From Brevundimonas sp. ASV9 (GTDB taxonomy: Bacteria > Pseudomonadota > Alphaproteobacteria > Caulobacterales > Caulobacteraceae), in contig NZ_JAELUF010000010.1 in the NCBI RefSeq assembly GCF_016429195.1, forward strand, positions 1-54,745: 54,745 nt of DNA. Direction: 5' to 3'. Position 1 is the first letter of the stretch. Each line of letters opens with the position of its first letter. The notes under the pieces are model-generated. The model had not been told where the DNA came from. It was given only the letters and a program-made list of their open reading frames with translations, and did not search any database. A program made the translations under genes and the position numbers. Below, in pieces: positions 1-9,843 of this stretch.

Positions 1-2637
1 GTATTTGACCTTCAGCGTCACGCCGTAGGTGCGCGGGGCGCCGAGGTAGGCGTTGTAGGTCGCCGTGTCGGTAGCCTGGTTGTAGTAGGTGCCGTTCGCT
101 TGCGGCGTTGTGGTGTTGGTGAAGGCCGTACCCTGCAGCGGCGCGGCGAAGCCGACCTGGGTGTATTCTTCTTCCAGCAGGTTCTGGCCCCAGACCTCCA
201 GCGTCCAGCGCTCGTCGGCCGAACCGATCGAGACCCGGCCGTTGACGACGGTGAAGGCGTCCTGGTTCTTGTAAGGCAGCAGGTCCGAGCCGGTGTTGTA
301 TTCGGTCGAATACTTGGCTGACAGGTTGAAGCCGCCGCGCAGGCCGCCGCCCAGTTCGCGGTCGAAGGCCAGGGCGCCGGTCAGCGACCATTCCGGAGCA
401 AACGAAGCCCGCGCGCCCGGCAGCAGCGACAGCTGCGGGAAGCGGCCGGGGCTGGACAGGTCGCCGGCGCCGAACTGGCCGTACTTGGCGTCGGTGTAGG
501 TCACGCCGCCCTGGAAGCTCAGGCCCTCGACCGGGGTGAACCAGACCATGTCGGCGTCGACGCCGCGCGAGGTCAGTTCCGGGATCGATTCCACCACGAA
601 GGCGGTGCCCAGGAAGGTGTTCAGCTGGAAGTTCTCGAACTTCTGATCGAAGTAGGTGACGTTTAGCAGCATGGTGCGGTCAAACAGGGTCGTCTTGATG
701 CCCGCTTCATAGCTGTCGACCGTCTCGGCCTTGAAGAACAGCGAGGCGTCCGGCGTCACGCCCGTCTGCACCCGGTCCATATTGTAGCCCGCGCCCTTGT
801 AGCCTCGCGCATACGAGCCATAGACCATGATGGATGGGTTGAAGCGGTAGGACGCCTTGATCGTGCCCGACAGGTCGGTGTCGCTGAACTTCTCCTGAAT
901 CCGGCGACCGTCATACAGCGGGTTGGACCAGGGCAGGCACAGCAGACCGAGCGCGGCGGCCGGCGTCGCGACGTTGGCGGTGCCGGGAATTGGTGAGACG
1001 GTGCGGTTGGCCGGGTTCTGATTGGCCAGGGCGCCGCCGCAGGCTGCGCCGTTGGTGCCCAGGTTATCCTGAATGCCCAGCAGACGCTTGCTGTCGTAGG
1101 TGTAGCGCAGACCCAGATTGATATCGAAGGCCTCGGTCACCCGGTAGGTGTTGTTGGTGAAGACGGCGACCGATTCCGAACGCTGCGAATAGTGGTCTTC
1201 ATAGGCCTTGCCGACGCCGAAGGTCGGGGCGGCGGCGCTGGGCGGCACCGCGCCAATGACGCACAGCGGCTGACCCGCAGCCGCGCCGGCCGTGCCCACC
1301 AGGAAGCCGTTCGGATTTGTGAAGCAGCCCAGGCGCGACGGGCTGGGGCCGCCCACCGTCGCTGGCAGGGACGCCGTCAGCAGCAGGGAGGCGAAGGCGT
1401 TGTAGTCCGCGCCATAGACATAGCTGTCGTCTCGGTAGACGCCTTCCTTGGTGGCGAACAGACCGACAAGCCAGTCCAGCTTGTCCGAGGTGCCGGCCAG
1501 GCGGAACTCTTGCGTCAGGTTGTCGACCCCGTAGCCGTTGGAGCCGTCGTTGGCGCGGTACAGGATGTCGGCGCCGGTGTAGTCCAGGTCCATCCCCTGC
1601 TGGAACGACCAGTCGCGCCACGAGGTCTGTGACGTCAGGGTGGCGTTGATGCTGGGGAAGTCGATTGTCGCTTCCGCCGACAGACCCATGTCCTCGATCT
1701 CTTGCGGCGTCTCGCGGTTGGAATAGGCCAGCCGCGAGAATGGCACCGTGCCGAAGCCGGCGACCGGCGGACGCTGGCCCGGGCCGTTCGGCGCGGTCAG
1801 GGCGGCGATGAAGGCCTGGGTCGGGCCGACGCGCGTCTGCACGGCGACGCAGCAGTATTCCTCGCGCTTGGTGTAGTCGGCGATCAGGCGCACCGAGACG
1901 TCGTCGCTGGGCAGGATCAGCAGTTGGCCGCGCGTGGTCCAGTAGTCCTGGTTCTGGTCGTCCTTGCGGGTGTTGGGACCGTCGCCGTTGTTGACGTCGT
2001 AGAAGCCGTCACGCTCGCGATGGGCCACGAACAGGCGGCCGGCCACCTGGTCGGTCAGGCCGCCGGTGACGGAGACCGAACCGCCGATGGCGCCGAAGTT
2101 GCCGCCGGTCAGTTCGCCCGAGATCGACGGGTCGAACGAGGGGCGTTCGGTGATGATGTTGATGACGCCGGCCGAGGTGTTCTTGCCGAACAGGGTGCCT
2201 TGCGGGCCCTTCAGCACCTCGATGCGGCTCAGTTCGCCCAGATCGCCGAAGCCGACCGAGTTGCGCGAGCGATAGACGCCGTCAATCACCACGCCGACCG
2301 AGCTTTCCAGGCCGGGGTTGTCGCCGACGGTGCCGGCGCCGCGGATGCGCACGGTGGTCGAGGCTTCCGACTGGGTCGAGGTGACGGTCATGCCCGGCGT
2401 CAGGATCTGCAGATCTTTGATGTCCTGCACGCCCGCGCCGTCCAGGATTTCCTGCGACAGGGTCGTGACCACGATCGGCACGTCCTGCAGGCTCTGCTCA
2501 CGCTTCTGGGCGGTGACGATGATGTCGTCGACGGTCGCCGGAGCTTCCTGCGCGGCGGCGACGCCGGCGAATCCCATGACGGCGGCGCCCATGACGGCGG
2601 CGGACACAGTGGTCCTGAGGTGAAGATTGCGGCGCAT
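1..2637 (-). CDS. TonB-dependent receptor (C-terminus cut by window edge)
   Basis: Outer-membrane beta-barrel receptor that would take up a scarce ligand using TonB energy. The 879 codons inside the window begin with a signal peptide ending near AAAQ (residues 1-30). A TonB-box-like DDIIVTAQKR follows around residues 38-46, then a plug domain with VRIRGAGTVGDNPG and VLKGPQGTLFGKNTSAGVINI, then a long barrel rich in aromatic-ended strands. The last visible residues are KVKY, so only a few residues and the stop are missing. The ATG at 2637 has GGGAGG just upstream. The substrate cannot be told from sequence; the closest general class is the large Caulobacter/sphingomonad TonB receptor group. 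No transporter or degradative gene is adjacent on the visible side to suggest a ligand. Confidence 0.93.
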   Translation of the reverse strand, partial: MRRNLHLRTTVSAAVMGAAVMGFAGVAAAQEAPATVDDIIVTAQKREQSLQDVPIVVTTLSQEILDGAGVQDIKDLQILTPGMTVTSTQSEASTTVRIRGAGTVGDNPGLESSVGVVIDGVYRSRNSVGFGDLGELSRIEVLKGPQGTLFGKNTSAGVINIITERPSFDPSISGELTGGNFGAIGGSVSVTGGLTDQVAGRLFVAHRERDGFYDVNNGDGPNTRKDDQNQDYWTTRGQLLILPSDDVSVRLIADYTKREEYCCVAVQTRVGPTQAFIAALTAPNGPGQRPPVAGFGTVPFSRLAYSNRETPQEIEDMGLSAEATIDFPSINATLTSQTSWRDWSFQQGMDLDYTGADILYRANDGSNGYGVDNLTQEFRLAGTSDKLDWLVGLFATKEGVYRDDSYVYGADYNAFASLLLTASLPATVGGPSPSRLGCFTNPNGFLVGTAGAAAGQPLCVIGAVPPSAAAPTFGVGKAYEDHYSQRSESVAVFTNNTYRVTEAFDINLGLRYTYDSKRLLGIQDNLGTNGAACGGALANQNPANRTVSPIPGTANVATPAAALGLLCLPWSNPLYDGRRIQEKFSDTDLSGTIKASYRFNPSIMVYGSYARGYKGAGYNMDRVQTGVTPDASLFFKAETVDSYEAGIKTTLFDRTMLLNVTYFDQKFENFQLNTFLGTAFVVESIPELTSRGVDADMVWFTPVEGLSFQGGVTYTDAKYGQFGAGDLSSPGRFPQLSLLPGARASFAPEWSLTGALAFDRELGGGLRGGFNLSAKYSTEYNTGSDLLPYKNQDAFTVVNGRVSIGSADERWTLEVWGQNLLEEEYTQVGFAAPLQGTAFTNTTTPQANGTYYNQATDTATYNAYLGAPRTYGVTLKVKY

Positions 2638-2828
2638 AGGCGTCCTCCCGGCTGAAGCCGCGACACCAGGGGCGATCGCAGCGTTTCCTGTTCCCTCGAC
2701 GTCCCCTACGTGGGGGATCATTCGTTATCGCTAGGCTAAGCGCGCTTCGGGCCGACCGACAAGCGAGCGTTGTTACCCGCGACGATTTTTCGCCGCGGAT
2801 TCGCCTTTGTGTGTCGAGGAAGCGACAG

Positions 2829-2854
2829 AAAACGCTGACGCTAGGTCAGTTTTT
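2829..2854. terminator. Possible small bidirectional terminator at the nhaA stop
   Basis: CTGAC (2835-2839) and GTCAG (2845-2849) form a 5-bp stem whose loop contains the nhaA stop codon. It is followed by a T run on the plus strand (2850-2854) and by GTTTTC on the minus strand. The stem is short, so this is weak. Confidence 0.3.
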
Positions 2855-4085
2855 GCCCGGCTTTCGGCCCCAGAGGCTCGACCTCAGGGTGCAGGGCGGC
2901 GGGATCCGCCTGGCGGCCCCGACCGGCGAAACCCAGCACCAGGGCCGCCGCGATCGCCGACAGGATCGAGCCGCCGATGACGCCCAGCTTGACCTCGACC
3001 TGCTCGGGCGAATCGACCGCGCCGGGGAAGGCCAGGACGCCGATGAACAGGCTCATGGTGAAGCCGACCCCGCATAGCATCGAGACGCCGTAAACCTGCA
3101 GCCAGCTGGCGCCCGTCGGCCGCGCGCCGATCCTCAGCGCCGAGGCCAGCCAGGCGGCGCCCAGGACGCCGATTTGTTTGCCGAAGAACAGGCCCAGCGC
3201 AATGGCGATGACCAGAGGCGCGAACGCCTGCTCCATCGACAGACCAGCGAAGGACACGCCCGCCTTGGCGAAGGCGAACAGCGGCAGGACCAAAAAGGCG
3301 TTCCACGGATGCAGATCGTGCATCGCCTCCTTCAGCGGGCTTTGACCGTCTTCGGCCCGGCTCTTGATCGGCACGATCATGGCGAAGGCCACGGCGGTCA
3401 GGGAGGTGCTTAGGCCCGACAGCACCGTCAGATACCAGACCAAGGCGAACCCCAGCACCCAGAAGGGCGCAGGGATGCGGATGCGGTGCGCCGCGACCGC
3501 GCCGATCGCCAGCGCCCCCAGCGCCCAGAACAGCGGCGTCCAGTTCGCGCCTTCACTGAACAGCACGGCGATCAGGGCGATGGCCCCCAGGTCATCGACG
3601 ATGGCGAGGGTCAGCAGGAAGACACGCAACGACGACGGCAAGCCCTTGCCGACAAAGCCGAAAATGGCCAGGGCAAAGGCGATGTCGGTCGCCAGCGGGA
3701 TGGGCCAGCCGGCGTGCGGCGCCCCGATGGCGCCGGACAGCAGCAGATAGACCGCCGCCGGCCCCGCCATGCCGCCGAGCGCCGCCAGCACCGGCGTCGC
3801 CAGCTTCCTGGGATCGCTGAGTTCGCCACGCACGATCTCGTATTTGATCTCAAGCCCCACGACGAGGAAGAAGATCGCCATCAGACCTTCCTTGATCCAG
3901 TCGGAGATCGTCTCCTCCAGCCGGATCGGGCCGATCTGCAAGACGTGGTAGCTCTTCAGCCAGGCGAAATAGTCGGCCGACCAAGGCGAGTTGGCGATCG
4001 CCACGGCGGCGATTGCGGCCAGCGCCAGGGCCGAGCCGGATGCGGCCTCGGTCTTGAGGAAATCGAGTGTCAGTTTGCGCGCCAC
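2841..4085 (-). CDS. nhaA: Na+/H+ antiporter NhaA
   Basis: Inner-membrane antiporter that exchanges cytoplasmic Na+ (or Li+) for external protons, giving salt and alkaline-pH tolerance. The 414-residue protein has about twelve hydrophobic segments and two family signatures. These are ATDIAFALAIFG, whose aspartate corresponds to E. coli D133, and LAIVDDLGAIALIA, carrying the paired aspartates that bind the ion. The start is GTG at 4085 with AGGAGG five bases upstream. It is transcribed leftward and divergently from selO; the 214-bp gap should hold both promoters. The C-terminal tail is slightly extended and charged but otherwise typical. Assignment to the family is very secure. Confidence 0.97.
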   Translation of the reverse strand: MARKLTLDFLKTEAASGSALALAAIAAVAIANSPWSADYFAWLKSYHVLQIGPIRLEETISDWIKEGLMAIFFLVVGLEIKYEIVRGELSDPRKLATPVLAALGGMAGPAAVYLLLSGAIGAPHAGWPIPLATDIAFALAIFGFVGKGLPSSLRVFLLTLAIVDDLGAIALIAVLFSEGANWTPLFWALGALAIGAVAAHRIRIPAPFWVLGFALVWYLTVLSGLSTSLTAVAFAMIVPIKSRAEDGQSPLKEAMHDLHPWNAFLVLPLFAFAKAGVSFAGLSMEQAFAPLVIAIALGLFFGKQIGVLGAAWLASALRIGARPTGASWLQVYGVSMLCGVGFTMSLFIGVLAFPGAVDSPEQVEVKLGVIGGSILSAIAAALVLGFAGRGRQADPAALHPEVEPLGPKAGQKLT

Positions 4086-4299
4086 GGCGGCCTCCTAGCG
4101 AACGGAAGTTTCGTCGTGACGCCAGGTTATCGACGGGCGTCGGACCGGATTCGTCGCCCAAGTGTCGAGCGCGCCAGCCTGGCCGCGCGGAGCGACCTGA
4201 TCTCTGCGCACAAGAATACGGAACCCGGAAGAAGGTTCAACCCCAACCGTCGCCGTAAGACGACTTGCGAAACAGGCGCGGCCGCCGCACCTAACCCTA

Positions 4300-5712
4300 A
4301 TGCCCGTCTCTCCCGACTATCGCCCCGAACCGCGCTTTTTTGATTTGGGCGCGGACTATGCCGATGCGGTTCAGGCCGCGGATTTTCCGCAGACGATCCT
4401 GCGGTTTCGCAACGACCGCGCGGCGGCCGAGGTCGGGCTGGAGGGGCTGAGCGAGGCGGAATGGATCGCGGCTTTCGGGCGGTTCGAGCCCCTGCCGGGT
4501 CAGCCCGGGCCGATCGCTATGCGCTATCACGGGCATCAGTTCCGGCACTACAATCCCGATCTGGGCGATGGGCGCGGGTTCCTGGCGGCGCAGATGCGCG
4601 ACGCATCGGGCCGGCTGATGGATCTGGGCACCAAAGGCTCTGGCCAGACGCCCTGGTCGCGTGGAGGCGATGGGCGGCTGACGCTGAAGGGCGGGGTGCG
4701 CGAGGTGCTGGCGGCGACGATGCTGGAGGCGCAAGGCGTCCCGACCAGCCGCGCCTTTTCGCTGATCGAGACCGGCGAGGCGCTGGAGCGCGGAGACGAG
4801 CCGTCGCCGACGCGGTCAGCCGTTCTGGTGCGGCTGTCGCACAGCCATGTGCGGTTCGGGACGTTCCAGCGCGCCGCCTATCTAGGGCGCAAGGACCAGA
4901 TCGAGGCGCTGATCGAACATGTGCGCAGCCTGTATCATCCGGACGTCGCCGCCGGCGATGCGCCCGGTCTGCTGCGGGCTGTCGTCGAGGCCTCGGCGAA
5001 ACTGACGGCGCGGTGGATCGCGGCGGGCTTCGTGCACGGGGTTCTGAACACCGACAATCTGAACGTCACCGGCGAGAGCTTCGACTACGGCCCCTGGCGG
5101 TTCCTGCCCGAATACGACCCGGCCTTCACCGCCGCCTATTTCGACCAGACGGGCCTGTACGCTTTCGCGCGTCAGCCCGAGGCCGTGTTCTGGAACCTGA
5201 CGCAGCTTGCCGGGTGCCTGAAACTGGTCGCCGAGGTCGAGCCGTTGACCGATGCGCTGAACGGCTTCGGTCCCGCCTATATCCGCGAACTGCGCGCCGC
5301 CTTCCTGATGCGGCTGGGCGTCCACAGCCTGGGCGAGGCGGCGGATCAGCGGCTGGTCGATACGACGCTGGCCCTGTTGCGTGAGGGCGGCGCGGCCCTG
5401 CGTTGGGAGCCGCTGTTCTTCGACTGGTTCGGCGGCTTCGCCTCCTCGGCCCGCGCCCTGTCGGGACCGCGCGCGAAACGGTATCAGGGCGAGGCCTTCG
5501 ACGCCTTCCGCTTTGCGTTGATGGAACACGAACCGGACCGGATCGAACGGCTGGAGCATCCGATGTTCGCCGCGCGCGAACCGGAAGAGATGCTGATCGG
5601 CGAGGTCGAGGCGATCTGGGCCGCCATCGCCGACGCCGACGACTGGGCGCCCTTTCAGGCCAAGCTGGATCGACTGGAGGCGGCGCGACTGGCCTGGAGC
5701 TTCACGGCCTGA
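4300..5712 (+). CDS. selO: Protein adenylyltransferase SelO (YdiU/UPF0061)
   Basis: Pseudokinase-fold enzyme that transfers AMP from ATP to Ser/Thr/Tyr hydroxyls of target proteins; linked in other bacteria to redox stress and protein glutathionylation. The 470 residues carry the family signatures RYHGHQF, LMDLGTKGSGQTPWSRGGDGRLTLKGGVRE (nucleotide-binding segment) and the catalytic region HGVLNTDNLNVTGESFDYGPW, including the NTDN and DYGPW metal/ATP residues. Length is close to the bacterial norm of about 480. The ATG at 4300 is the first in frame; no strong ribosome site precedes it. It stands alone, divergent from nhaA. Confidence 0.95.
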   Translation: MPVSPDYRPEPRFFDLGADYADAVQAADFPQTILRFRNDRAAAEVGLEGLSEAEWIAAFGRFEPLPGQPGPIAMRYHGHQFRHYNPDLGDGRGFLAAQMRDASGRLMDLGTKGSGQTPWSRGGDGRLTLKGGVREVLAATMLEAQGVPTSRAFSLIETGEALERGDEPSPTRSAVLVRLSHSHVRFGTFQRAAYLGRKDQIEALIEHVRSLYHPDVAAGDAPGLLRAVVEASAKLTARWIAAGFVHGVLNTDNLNVTGESFDYGPWRFLPEYDPAFTAAYFDQTGLYAFARQPEAVFWNLTQLAGCLKLVAEVEPLTDALNGFGPAYIRELRAAFLMRLGVHSLGEAADQRLVDTTLALLREGGAALRWEPLFFDWFGGFASSARALSGPRAKRYQGEAFDAFRFALMEHEPDRIERLEHPMFAAREPEEMLIGEVEAIWAAIADADDWAPFQAKLDRLEAARLAWSFTA

Positions 5713-5740
5713 CGCCGAACCTTACGAAAGCTTCATCTCG

Positions 5741-5790
5741 TTTATCGATAATTTTCTTGCCCGTTTATCGATAAATCCATATCGATAGTC
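5741..5790. promoter_or_regulatory. Three TATCGATA boxes upstream of the DUF2975/HTH pair
   Basis: TATCGATA occurs at 5743-5750, 5766-5773 and 5780-5787. The middle copy is embedded in the perfect 12-bp palindrome TTTATCGATAAA (5764-5775). The cluster ends 46 bp before the DUF2975 start codon, in an AT-rich patch of otherwise GC-rich DNA. Three copies of an 8-bp palindrome in 45 bp look like operators. The most economical inference is autoregulation by the HTH protein encoded at 6376. Confidence 0.6.
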
Positions 5791-5835
5791 ACCAAGGCGG
5801 TCGCGGAGGGCGACCCGAAGGGAAGGGCTTTCGAG

Positions 5836-6363
5836 ATGAAACTGATCGGCAAATATTCAATCGCAAGCGCCCTGCGCTGGTGCTTAGGGTTCGCAAACGT
5901 CTTCGTCATGCTGGCGACGATCGTCATGGCGATCTGTTTGCTGGGCAGCGTCATATCGCCGGACTTCGCAGCAGGCTTCATCGACGGAATGAAGGATCTG
6001 GACAACAGCACAGCCCGCGATCTGCACTGGCCGGAGCGTCTGACGCTGTTGGGCGCTTTCTTGGCCTGCGGCTTCACCTGGTGGATCATCAACCGGCTGC
6101 GGCGCATCCTGCTGTCGGTCAATCAGGGCGACGCCTTCGAGTTCGCCAACGTCAAACGGCTGCAAGGCGTGGGTCTGGGCCTGATCGGCATTCAGCTGAC
6201 GGCGCTGCTGCTGGTCTTCGTCGCCCCGCAGAGCATCGGCCAGTCGCCGGCCGACTATGACTTCGATCTGGGGTCCTGGCTAGGCATTCTGGTGGTCTTC
6301 ATCCTGGCCGAGGTTTTCCGGCAGGGGTCGGCCATGCGCGACGAACAGCTGACCACGGTCTGA
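5836..6363 (+). CDS. DUF2975 family membrane protein
   Basis: A 175-residue inner-membrane protein with four predicted transmembrane segments (about residues 17-40, 68-86, 111-130 and 148-160). The C-terminal LAEVFRQGSAMRDEQLTTV and the loop GDAFEFANVKRLQGVGLG match the DUF2975 family (family knowledge; function unknown). DUF2975 genes are commonly followed by a short Cro/CI-type regulator, as here: the next start codon is 12 bp downstream of its stop. The two are almost certainly co-transcribed from the promoter region containing the TATCGATA boxes. A ribosome site GAAGGGAAGG precedes the ATG. Confidence 0.85.
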   Translation: MKLIGKYSIASALRWCLGFANVFVMLATIVMAICLLGSVISPDFAAGFIDGMKDLDNSTARDLHWPERLTLLGAFLACGFTWWIINRLRRILLSVNQGDAFEFANVKRLQGVGLGLIGIQLTALLLVFVAPQSIGQSPADYDFDLGSWLGILVVFILAEVFRQGSAMRDEQLTTV

Positions 6364-6375
6364 GGAGCGCGCGCC

Positions 6376-6594
6376 ATGATCATGATCCAACTGGACCGGC
6401 TGCTGCTCGAACGCCGCATGTCCCTGACCGAACTGTCCGACCGGGTGGGCGTCACCCTGGCCAATCTGTCGATCCTGAAGACCGGCAAGGCCCGCGCGGT
6501 GCGCTTCTCGACCCTGGACGCCCTGTGCCGCGAACTGGACTGCCAGCCTGGCGATCTGATCGTCCAAACGCCGGGACCGCAGCCGGAAGACTGA
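6376..6594 (+). CDS. Small Cro/CI-type HTH regulator (YozG-like)
   Basis: A 72-residue protein that is almost entirely one helix-turn-helix domain (HTH_26 type): RLLLERRMSLTELSDRVGVTLANLSILKTGKARAVRFSTLDALCRELDC. The family controls adjacent small membrane-protein genes, and here it forms a two-gene unit with the DUF2975 protein. GAGGAG lies eight bases before the ATG. The likely DNA targets are the TATCGATA boxes in front of the pair (inference). There is no ligand or sensor domain, so the signal, if any, may pass through the membrane partner. Confidence 0.85.
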   Translation: MIMIQLDRLLLERRMSLTELSDRVGVTLANLSILKTGKARAVRFSTLDALCRELDCQPGDLIVQTPGPQPED

Positions 6595-6661
6595 AATCGC
6601 GCGTTGCCAATCCTTGTGGGGCATTGGGAATCGGCCCAATGCCCCCGGCCCGTAACAGAAA

Positions 6662-6700
6662 GTCATCAGCTGATGTCATCAGTTGATGTCATCGCATGAT
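6662..6700. promoter_or_regulatory. Three tandem 13-bp operator-like repeats before the DoxX-like gene
   Basis: GTCATCAGCTGAT (6662-6674), GTCATCAGTTGAT (6675-6687) and GTCATCGCATGAT (6688-6700) lie head to tail without spacing. The first two contain the palindromes ATCAGCTGAT and near-palindrome ATCAGTTGAT. The last copy runs into the predicted -35 element of the downstream promoter, which is where a repressor would bind. The regulator is not identifiable here. Confidence 0.6.
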
Positions 6701-6727
6701 GACAACGCTCTGAAGCGCCGCTATATA
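6699..6727 (+). promoter_or_regulatory. Predicted sigma-70-type promoter of the DoxX-like gene
   Basis: ATGACA (6699-6704) and TATATA (6722-6727) are separated by exactly 17 bp, a near-consensus housekeeping promoter spacing. Transcription would begin around 6734, giving a leader of about 70 nt before the ATG at 6805. Confidence 0.55.
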
Positions 6728-6804
6728 GGCTTCAGCGAACGGCTCCCCGGGGAACGCCCCAAGACCGGATCGCAGCCGTTCATGACCTTCAGGCGTCCTC
6801 CCCG

Positions 6805-7221
6805 ATGACCACCTCGACCTTCACCACCGCGCCGTCGCGCAACCGCGCCGCCTACGCCAACATCGCCCTTTGGACGCTGCAGGGCTGGATCGCGATGTTC
6901 TTCATCGCCGCCGGCTACGCCAAGCTGACCGAGCCGATGACCAACCTGATCAATCTGATGGGCTGGCCCGCCGTCGCGCCCGAGAACATGGTGCGCGGTC
7001 TAGGCGTGGTCGAGATCGTTCTGGCCATGGGCGTGCTGAGCCCGCTGATCTCGTGGCGGGTGGGTCGCCCCCTGCTGCTGACGGCGGCGGTCGGCCTGAT
7101 CGTCATGGAAGCGACCATGATGACGATCCATGCGCTGAGCCAAGACTTCGGACTGGCGGCGGTCAACGCCGTCCTGCTGGTCATCACCGTCCCGGTGCTG
7201 CTGGGCCGCCGCAGGGCCTGA
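6805..7221 (+). CDS. DoxX-like small integral membrane protein
   Basis: A 138-residue protein with four hydrophobic segments (about 21-40, 64-82, 86-105 and 112-133). The early segment WTLQGWIAMFFIAAGYAKLTEP and VRGLGVVEIVLAMGVLSP resemble the DoxX/DoxX_2 superfamily. Members range from thiosulfate:quinone oxidoreductase subunits to proteins of unknown role; this one lacks any partner gene that would define its reaction. It has its own promoter with tandem operator-like repeats and is followed by a strong intrinsic terminator, so it is probably a single-gene transcript under specific repression. Its 3' end carries a short tandem duplication (7211-7240). Confidence 0.75.
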   Translation: MTTSTFTTAPSRNRAAYANIALWTLQGWIAMFFIAAGYAKLTEPMTNLINLMGWPAVAPENMVRGLGVVEIVLAMGVLSPLISWRVGRPLLLTAAVGLIVMEATMMTIHALSQDFGLAAVNAVLLVITVPVLLGRRRA

Positions 7222-7240
7222 TTGCTGCAGGGCCTGATTG
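7211..7240. repeat. 14-bp direct repeat spanning the DoxX-like stop codon
   Basis: GCAGGGCCTGATTG occurs at 7211-7224 and again at 7227-7240. The first copy contains the end of the gene and its stop codon, so the second is a duplicated 3' end in non-coding DNA. Confidence 0.85.
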
Positions 7241-7289
7241 AAAGAGATCGAACGCCGGACCCCTCTCCCCCCTGCAGTCCGGCGTTTGC

Positions 7290-7322
7290 GCCCGGAGCTT
7301 CGCCCCAGGCTCCGGGCTTTTT
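7290..7322 (+). terminator. Rho-independent terminator after the DoxX-like gene
   Basis: GCCCGGAGC (7290-7298) pairs perfectly with GCTCCGGGC (7309-7317) across a 10-nt loop and is followed by five T (7318-7322). Confidence 0.85.
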
Positions 7323-7357
7323 CATGCCTGATCGTCGGAGCGAAGGAAAAGCTTACC

Positions 7358-7398
7358 CTTACGTGCGCGTAAGCCTCTTCCCTTTACGCGCACGTCAA
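7358..7398. promoter_or_regulatory. Two LiuR-like operators upstream of the MerR gene
   Basis: CTTACGTGCGCGTAAG (7358-7373) and TTTACGCGCACGTCAA (7383-7398) share the TTACG-N4-CGT[A/C]A dyad. The second closely resembles the site reported for LiuR, the MerR-family regulator of branched-chain amino-acid and fatty-acid catabolism in proteobacteria (as I recall, TTTACGTAAACGTAAA-like). They sit 13 bp before the MerR start codon, so autoregulation of the MerR-acyl-CoA dehydrogenase operon is expected. Confidence 0.65.
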
Positions 7399-7411
7399 GT
7401 TATGAAGGCGT

Positions 7412-7894
7412 ATGGCCACCGCCGACGACCACCGCACCTATTCCATTCGCCAGCTGTGCCGCGAGTTCGGCGCCACGGCGCGCGCCCTTCGATTCTATGA
7501 AGACAAGGGCCTGCTGACGCCCGCGCGCAAGGGCCAGACCCGCGTCTATGACGCGCGCGACCGCGCCCGGTTGAAACTGATCCTGAGGGGCCGTCGCATC
7601 GGCTTCACCCTTCAGGAGATCCAGGACATGATGGATCTCTATGATCAGAAGGATCACAACGTCCATCAGATGGCCGTGGCCCTGGTGCGGCACCGCGCAC
7701 AGATCGCGGCGCTGAAACAGCAGCTGGAAGATATCGAAGGCGCCATCGAGACGGCCGAACAGGCCTGCGCCTGGATGGAATCCAAACTGTCCGAACATCG
7801 CCCCGACCTGCTGCCGGGCGCCGAAGACTATGAGAAGCTGCTGCGCGCGCGTCTCAACCACGACCACCACCACCCCTTCAAAGCAAGAGCGTAA
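7412..7894 (+). CDS. MerR-family regulator (LiuR-like) of acyl-CoA metabolism
   Basis: A 160-residue MerR protein. The N-terminal winged HTH reads YSIRQLCREFGATARALRFYEDKGLLTPAR and is followed by the RVYDARDRARLKLILRGRRIGFTLQEIQDMMDLYD segment, then a coiled dimerisation helix around residues 85-125. It lacks the cysteines of metal-sensing MerR proteins, as expected for LiuR-type acyl-CoA-linked regulators. The acyl-CoA dehydrogenase gene starts three bases after its stop, so the two are co-transcribed. Two LiuR-like palindromes precede it. The ligand is inferred, probably an acyl-CoA. The start has GAAGG immediately upstream. Confidence 0.88.
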   Translation: MATADDHRTYSIRQLCREFGATARALRFYEDKGLLTPARKGQTRVYDARDRARLKLILRGRRIGFTLQEIQDMMDLYDQKDHNVHQMAVALVRHRAQIAALKQQLEDIEGAIETAEQACAWMESKLSEHRPDLLPGAEDYEKLLRARLNHDHHHPFKARA

Positions 7895-7897
7895 TCC

Positions 7898-9682
<1,785 letters not shown>

Positions 9683-9693
9683 GGCCAAACCGT

Positions 9694-9841
9694 CTCCTCC
9701 CCGCTCTGCGGGGAGGTGGCGCGGCGCCTCTTCGGCGCCGTGACGGAGGGGCTCTTTCCGTCGCTCATTCCTGAAACCCAGCGGTGGACAGAGAGCCCCT
9801 CCACCGCTTCGCGGTCCCCCTCCCCACGGAGTGGGGAGGAG
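9694..9841. repeat. REP-like bimer: two inverted copies of a hairpin-rich element
   Basis: 9694-9755 and 9792-9841 are imperfect inverted copies of each other. Each carries a CTCCTCCCC...GGGGAGG hairpin at its outer end and GAGGGGCTCT or its complement AGAGCCCCTC at its inner end; the first copy has an additional GGCGCC-TCTTC-GGCGCC hairpin. The arrangement is typical of mobile REP elements found between genes. The outer end of the second copy supplies GGGGAGGAG in front of the next gene's ATG codons. Confidence 0.8.
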
Positions 9842-9843
9842 AC

